Source: Oligoflexia bacterium
GTDB lineage: Bacteria > Bdellovibrionota > UBA1018 > CAIMNF01
Length of the DNA: 6,763 nt
NCBI GenBank assembly: GCA_903858975.1
Contig: CAIOKW010000125.1
Location: forward strand, 1 to 6,763
Reading direction: 5' to 3'
Every line of letters starts with the position of its first letter. The first letter of the stretch is position 1. Below, one piece after another: positions 4,507 to 6,763 of the stretch. The notes beneath the pieces are model-generated. The model searched no databases and was not told the origin of the DNA. It was given only the letters and a program-made list of their open reading frames with translations. The position numbers and the translations under genes are program-made.

Positions 4507-5925
4507 ATGATGAAGACTATAATGGTCGCTTTGATCGGCGTATGTGTTGCTTTAAATAGTTTTGCGGCCTTGCCTGCAAATCAAATGGTACGGGTTCGTT
4601 TGGGGAATTACTCGCTTCAAATGAAACAGATTCAATCCCAAGAGATGGATCTTGCGGGTGTGAACTTGAAATCCAAGGAAGTCGATCTTCTGGTGACTCC
4701 ACAGCAAGTGGATTGGTTAAAAGCTCATGGCTTTAACATCGTGTCACTGACCTCAAGCCGAGCGATGAGCGGACCTGATTCTCGTTATCAAAACCCGGCA
4801 AAAGTAGAGTCAGCGCTGAAACAATATGCTGCCGCATTCCCGACCATTGCTCGAGTGGCTTCGATTGGAAAATCGCTTGAAGGTCGCGATATTTGGGCAA
4901 TTCGAATCACAAAAGATGTAGCGAAAGAAGATCCAACGAAGCCCCACGTATTTTTCAATAGTATGCACCACGCTCGTGAAGTCATGACTTCAGAGGTGGG
5001 TTTAGATATTGTGGATACTCTTCTGAATCAATATGGAAAAGACCCACAAATCACTCACTGGCTAGATGCTTATGTAGTGGATGTCGTTCCCATGTTCAAT
5101 GTGGATGGGAATAATTTAGTTTGGACGAGCGATAGCATGTGGAGAAAGAATGCTCGTGGCGGTTACGGCGTCGATATTAATCGAAATTATCCGTATGCCT
5201 GGAATTCATGCCACGGATCAGGAAGCTCACATAGTGCTCAAGACTTTCACGGAGACAGTGCGGGTTCTGAAGTTGAAACCCAAGTCATGATGAATTTCGT
5301 GAGTAGCATTCGCCCTGTATTTTCGATTTCGTATCACTCTTATAGTGAGATCGTCATTTATCCATTCGGATGTGCCGGTCAACATACTCCGACTAAGGAT
5401 GTGGTTGAAAAGATCGGGAAAGAACTTGCAAGTAAGCTTGTTTCTGATGATGGACACGGGACTTATACCGCTGGAACAGCGCCTGAGCTCTTATACTCAG
5501 TCGATGGAGGTGACATTGATTGGCTCTATGGGGTAGCACAAGTCATCCCATACGTAATCGAAGTCAATTCAAGCTCACAAGGCTTTCAGCCTTCTTACAG
5601 TAAATGGCGGGATAAGACCATTACCGGCCAACGGGCAGGTTGGAAATATCTCCTCAACCGAATGGATGGTTCATCTATTTTCGGTCAGGTGACGAATGGA
5701 AACGGGCTTGGAGTTGAGGCAGCGAAGCTCCACATCCGTTCTACAAACTCAAGTTTTGCCCAGGATTATACAGTAAATCCTAAAGGCTTCTTCAATGTGA
5801 TCCTGAATCCAGGACAATACGAAGTGAGCGTCCAGGCAGCTGGTTTTCAGGCGCAAAAGAGTCTAGTCACCGTAGGTGATACCCGCGTGAAGACTGATCT
5901 GAATCTGAAGACTGCACGCAACTAA
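4507..5925 (+). CDS. Secreted zinc carboxypeptidase, M14 family
   Basis: A 472-residue protein. Residues 1-20 are a signal peptide (cut after SFA). Residues about 24-90 look like an M14 prodomain. The catalytic domain spans about 94-385, and a carboxypeptidase-regulatory-like beta-sandwich about 389-466 (IFGQVTNGNG...GQYEVSVQAAGFQ). All M14 landmarks are present: zinc ligands H155 and E158 in MHHARE, H277 in SYHSYSE, substrate-binding N225-R226 in DINRNYP, a probable catalytic tyrosine Y341 in DWLYG, and the general base E352 in YVIEVNSS. The enzyme removes C-terminal residues from peptides and should act in the periplasm or outside the cell. The layout resembles carboxypeptidase T-like enzymes. 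Side-chain preference is not readable here. The start may be 4510 rather than 4507 by SD spacing. It is a single-gene unit with its own terminator at 5952-5986 and repeats upstream that may be regulatory. Confidence 0.95.
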   Translation: MMKTIMVALIGVCVALNSFAALPANQMVRVRLGNYSLQMKQIQSQEMDLAGVNLKSKEVDLLVTPQQVDWLKAHGFNIVSLTSSRAMSGPDSRYQNPAKVESALKQYAAAFPTIARVASIGKSLEGRDIWAIRITKDVAKEDPTKPHVFFNSMHHAREVMTSEVGLDIVDTLLNQYGKDPQITHWLDAYVVDVVPMFNVDGNNLVWTSDSMWRKNARGGYGVDINRNYPYAWNSCHGSGSSHSAQDFHGDSAGSEVETQVMMNFVSSIRPVFSISYHSYSEIVIYPFGCAGQHTPTKDVVEKIGKELASKLVSDDGHGTYTAGTAPELLYSVDGGDIDWLYGVAQVIPYVIEVNSSSQGFQPSYSKWRDKTITGQRAGWKYLLNRMDGSSIFGQVTNGNGLGVEAAKLHIRSTNSSFAQDYTVNPKGFFNVILNPGQYEVSVQAAGFQAQKSLVTVGDTRVKTDLNLKTARN

Positions 5926-5951
5926 TTGATCTGAATGAATTGAACGTAATG

Positions 5952-5986
5952 GGGAGTGACTCTGAAGAGAGTTGCTCCCTTTTTTT
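5952..5986 (+). terminator. Intrinsic terminator of the carboxypeptidase gene
   Basis: GGGAGTGACTCT (5952-5963) pairs with AGAGTTGCTCCC (5968-5979), twelve pairs with two G-U, around a GAAG loop. Seven T residues follow (5980-5986). The stop codon of the convergent DUF2288 gene (5985-5987) overlaps the T-run. Confidence 0.9.
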
Positions 5987-6299
5987 ATGAGTTCAAGATC
6001 TGCATGAGTACGAAGGGTTGAACAATCAAAGAGGAGAAGGTTCGGTTTAAATCAGTTTCCCAGGTCGTCAGTTGTTCAGCACTGGGTTTTCCGAGCTTTT
6101 TCTCCTCGATCCAGGCCTGAACTTGAGTCTCATCATTCATGGCAATCGCAATACCCACATCGAGTAAACTGAGGGAAGGGTCTACCAGAATAATTACATC
6201 CCTTGTTGCGTGTTTTCTTAGGATCGACCACTCAGCGAGACCCAGGGTCTCCTCGAGGCTTTTTCTTAGGGTTTCTTTTTTTGTATTTTGATCAGACAT
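5985..6299 (-). CDS. DUF2288 family protein
   Basis: A 104-residue protein matching DUF2288 (PF10052) over nearly its whole length. LRKSLEETLGLAEWSILRKHATRDVIILVDPSLSLLDVGIAIAMNDETQVQAWIEEKKLGKPS (about 11-73) has the family's E-W..L..H.AR..vi.V...LdLv.VA.A.a.D....V..W.......k.s pattern. The tail QPFVLMQ (94-100) matches the conserved P(W/F)VL(V/M)Q end. The family has no known function. The protein is small, cytoplasmic and probably mostly helical, without a signal peptide. The ATG at 6299-6297 lies inside the end of the histidine kinase gene, with an 8-base overlap in another frame and no clear SD. Translation is therefore probably coupled to the kinase. Its stop lies in the T-run of the carboxypeptidase terminator. 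Confidence 0.87.
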   Translation of the reverse strand: MSDQNTKKETLRKSLEETLGLAEWSILRKHATRDVIILVDPSLSLLDVGIAIAMNDETQVQAWIEEKKLGKPSAEQLTTWETDLNRTFSSLIVQPFVLMQILNS

Positions 6300-6763
6300 G
6301 GGCTTTTGGAAGTCTTACCATAAATCGAGTATTCGGAGAACTGTGATCCAAAGTGAGGGTCCCTTGATGGGCTTTCATAATTCCAAGTGCGATGCTGAGC
6401 CCAAGCCCCGTTCCTTTTCCTACTTCTTTGGTCGTAAAAAAAGGTTCCAAAATCTTTTTTGCAATCTCAGTTGATATTCCAGGTCCACTATCCGTTACGG
6501 TGATTTCAATTAAGTCACCGAATTCCTTCACATTTAATTTTACCCACTTTTCGGGCAAGTCCTGTACAGCATCAAATGCGTTATTGAGTAAATTCAAGAT
6601 CACCTGTGAGATGCGTGTGGGCTGACAATCGATGAGAAGGGATGGAGGGACATCGTCGATTTCAAGACTAATTTCGTGACTTCTAAAGCGACTGAGGCAA
6701 AAGCTGAGCGTGTCGTCGAGAATTCCACGCAGAGAGCTTGCTTCAAATCGGTCATGGGATCCG
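6292..6763 (-). CDS. Sensor histidine kinase, C-terminal ATP-binding domain (5' end outside window)
   Basis: The frame is open from the right window edge to the TGA at 6294-6292, giving 156 visible residues. They cover the end of the linker ([23 protein letters not shown]) and a full HATPase_c domain. The N-box is [14 protein letters not shown] (about visible residues 53-66), the G1 box DSGPGI (91-96), the F-box EPFFTTK (106-112) and the G2 box [10 protein letters not shown] (115-124). It ends a short way after [11 protein letters not shown]. The domain binds ATP and phosphorylates a histidine in the DHp domain. The H-box and the sensor part lie outside the window, so the signal is unknown. 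The box sequences resemble PAS-containing, NtrB-like kinases. No response regulator is visible in the window. The next gene of the transcript is the DUF2288 gene, overlapped by 8 bases. The GTG at 6603 is internal, not a start. Confidence 0.92.
   Translation of the reverse strand, partial: GSHDRFEASSLRGILDDTLSFCLSRFRSHEISLEIDDVPPSLLIDCQPTRISQVILNLLNNAFDAVQDLPEKWVKLNVKEFGDLIEITVTDSGPGISTEIAKKILEPFFTTKEVGKGTGLGLSIALGIMKAHQGTLTLDHSSPNTRFMVRLPKAHV

Noticed and set aside
6601..6603. GTG at 6603 as the start of a short 103-residue ATPase-like protein
   Set aside because: The frame continues upstream to the window edge with typical histidine kinase sequence, and the GTG codes for a valine inside the N-box.
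6392..6625. A 77-codon plus-strand frame antisense to the kinase
   Set aside because: It lies opposite the conserved ATP-binding boxes of the histidine kinase and shows no independent coding signal.
1..6763. Mobile element, CRISPR array, prophage or defence island
   Set aside because: No transposase, integrase, terminal repeats, spaced direct repeats or defence-type enzyme were seen. The genes are ordinary chromosomal types in compact order.

Overview
The window looks like an ordinary chromosomal stretch of a motile Gram-negative bacterium. It carries the C-terminal part of a MotB-like flagellar stator protein, several Sec-exported proteins, a LysR regulator and a two-component histidine kinase. 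Moderate GC content, compact and mostly convergent gene pairs, short secreted orphan proteins and a secreted M14 carboxypeptidase would suit a Bdellovibrio-like deltaproteobacterium. That placement is an inference, because no rRNA or other phylogenetic marker is present.

Layout from left to right. (1) Positions 1-605 (+) hold the 3' part of motB. It overlaps by 10 bases the end of a convergent LysR-type regulator (596-1465, -). (2) A 65-bp AT-rich divergent promoter region with a near-perfect palindrome separates the regulator from a small exported protein (1531-2007, +). The strong intrinsic terminator of that gene lies inside the coding sequence of the next convergent gene. (3) A two-gene minus-strand operon (2879 to 1999) encodes a small exported two-cysteine protein and then a PaaI-type hotdog thioesterase, joined by an ATGA overlap. 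Its best promoter puts the transcription start exactly on the ATG, so it may be leaderless. (4) Positions 2940-3235 hold no convincing protein gene but a dense series of hairpins on the plus strand, directly upstream of a two-CBS-domain protein (3236-3694, +). I read this as an unrecognised structured RNA, either a free ncRNA or a cis-acting leader. (5) A perfect 16-bp bidirectional terminator separates the CBS gene from a convergent host-attachment (PF10116, eRF1-like fold) protein (3752-4255, -). (6) A 250-bp divergent region with several short repeats leads to a secreted zinc carboxypeptidase (4507-5925, +) with its own terminator. (7) The right end is a minus-strand operon: the ATP-binding end of a histidine kinase (6763 to 6292, cut by the window edge) overlapping a DUF2288 gene (6299 to 5985) by 8 bases.

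The genes do not form one obvious pathway. The most interesting item is the structured RNA upstream of the CBS gene. I count seven consecutive stems, two of them capped by GNRA tetraloops. All four imperfect pairs in the better stems are G-U pairs on the plus strand, as expected if that strand is transcribed and folded.
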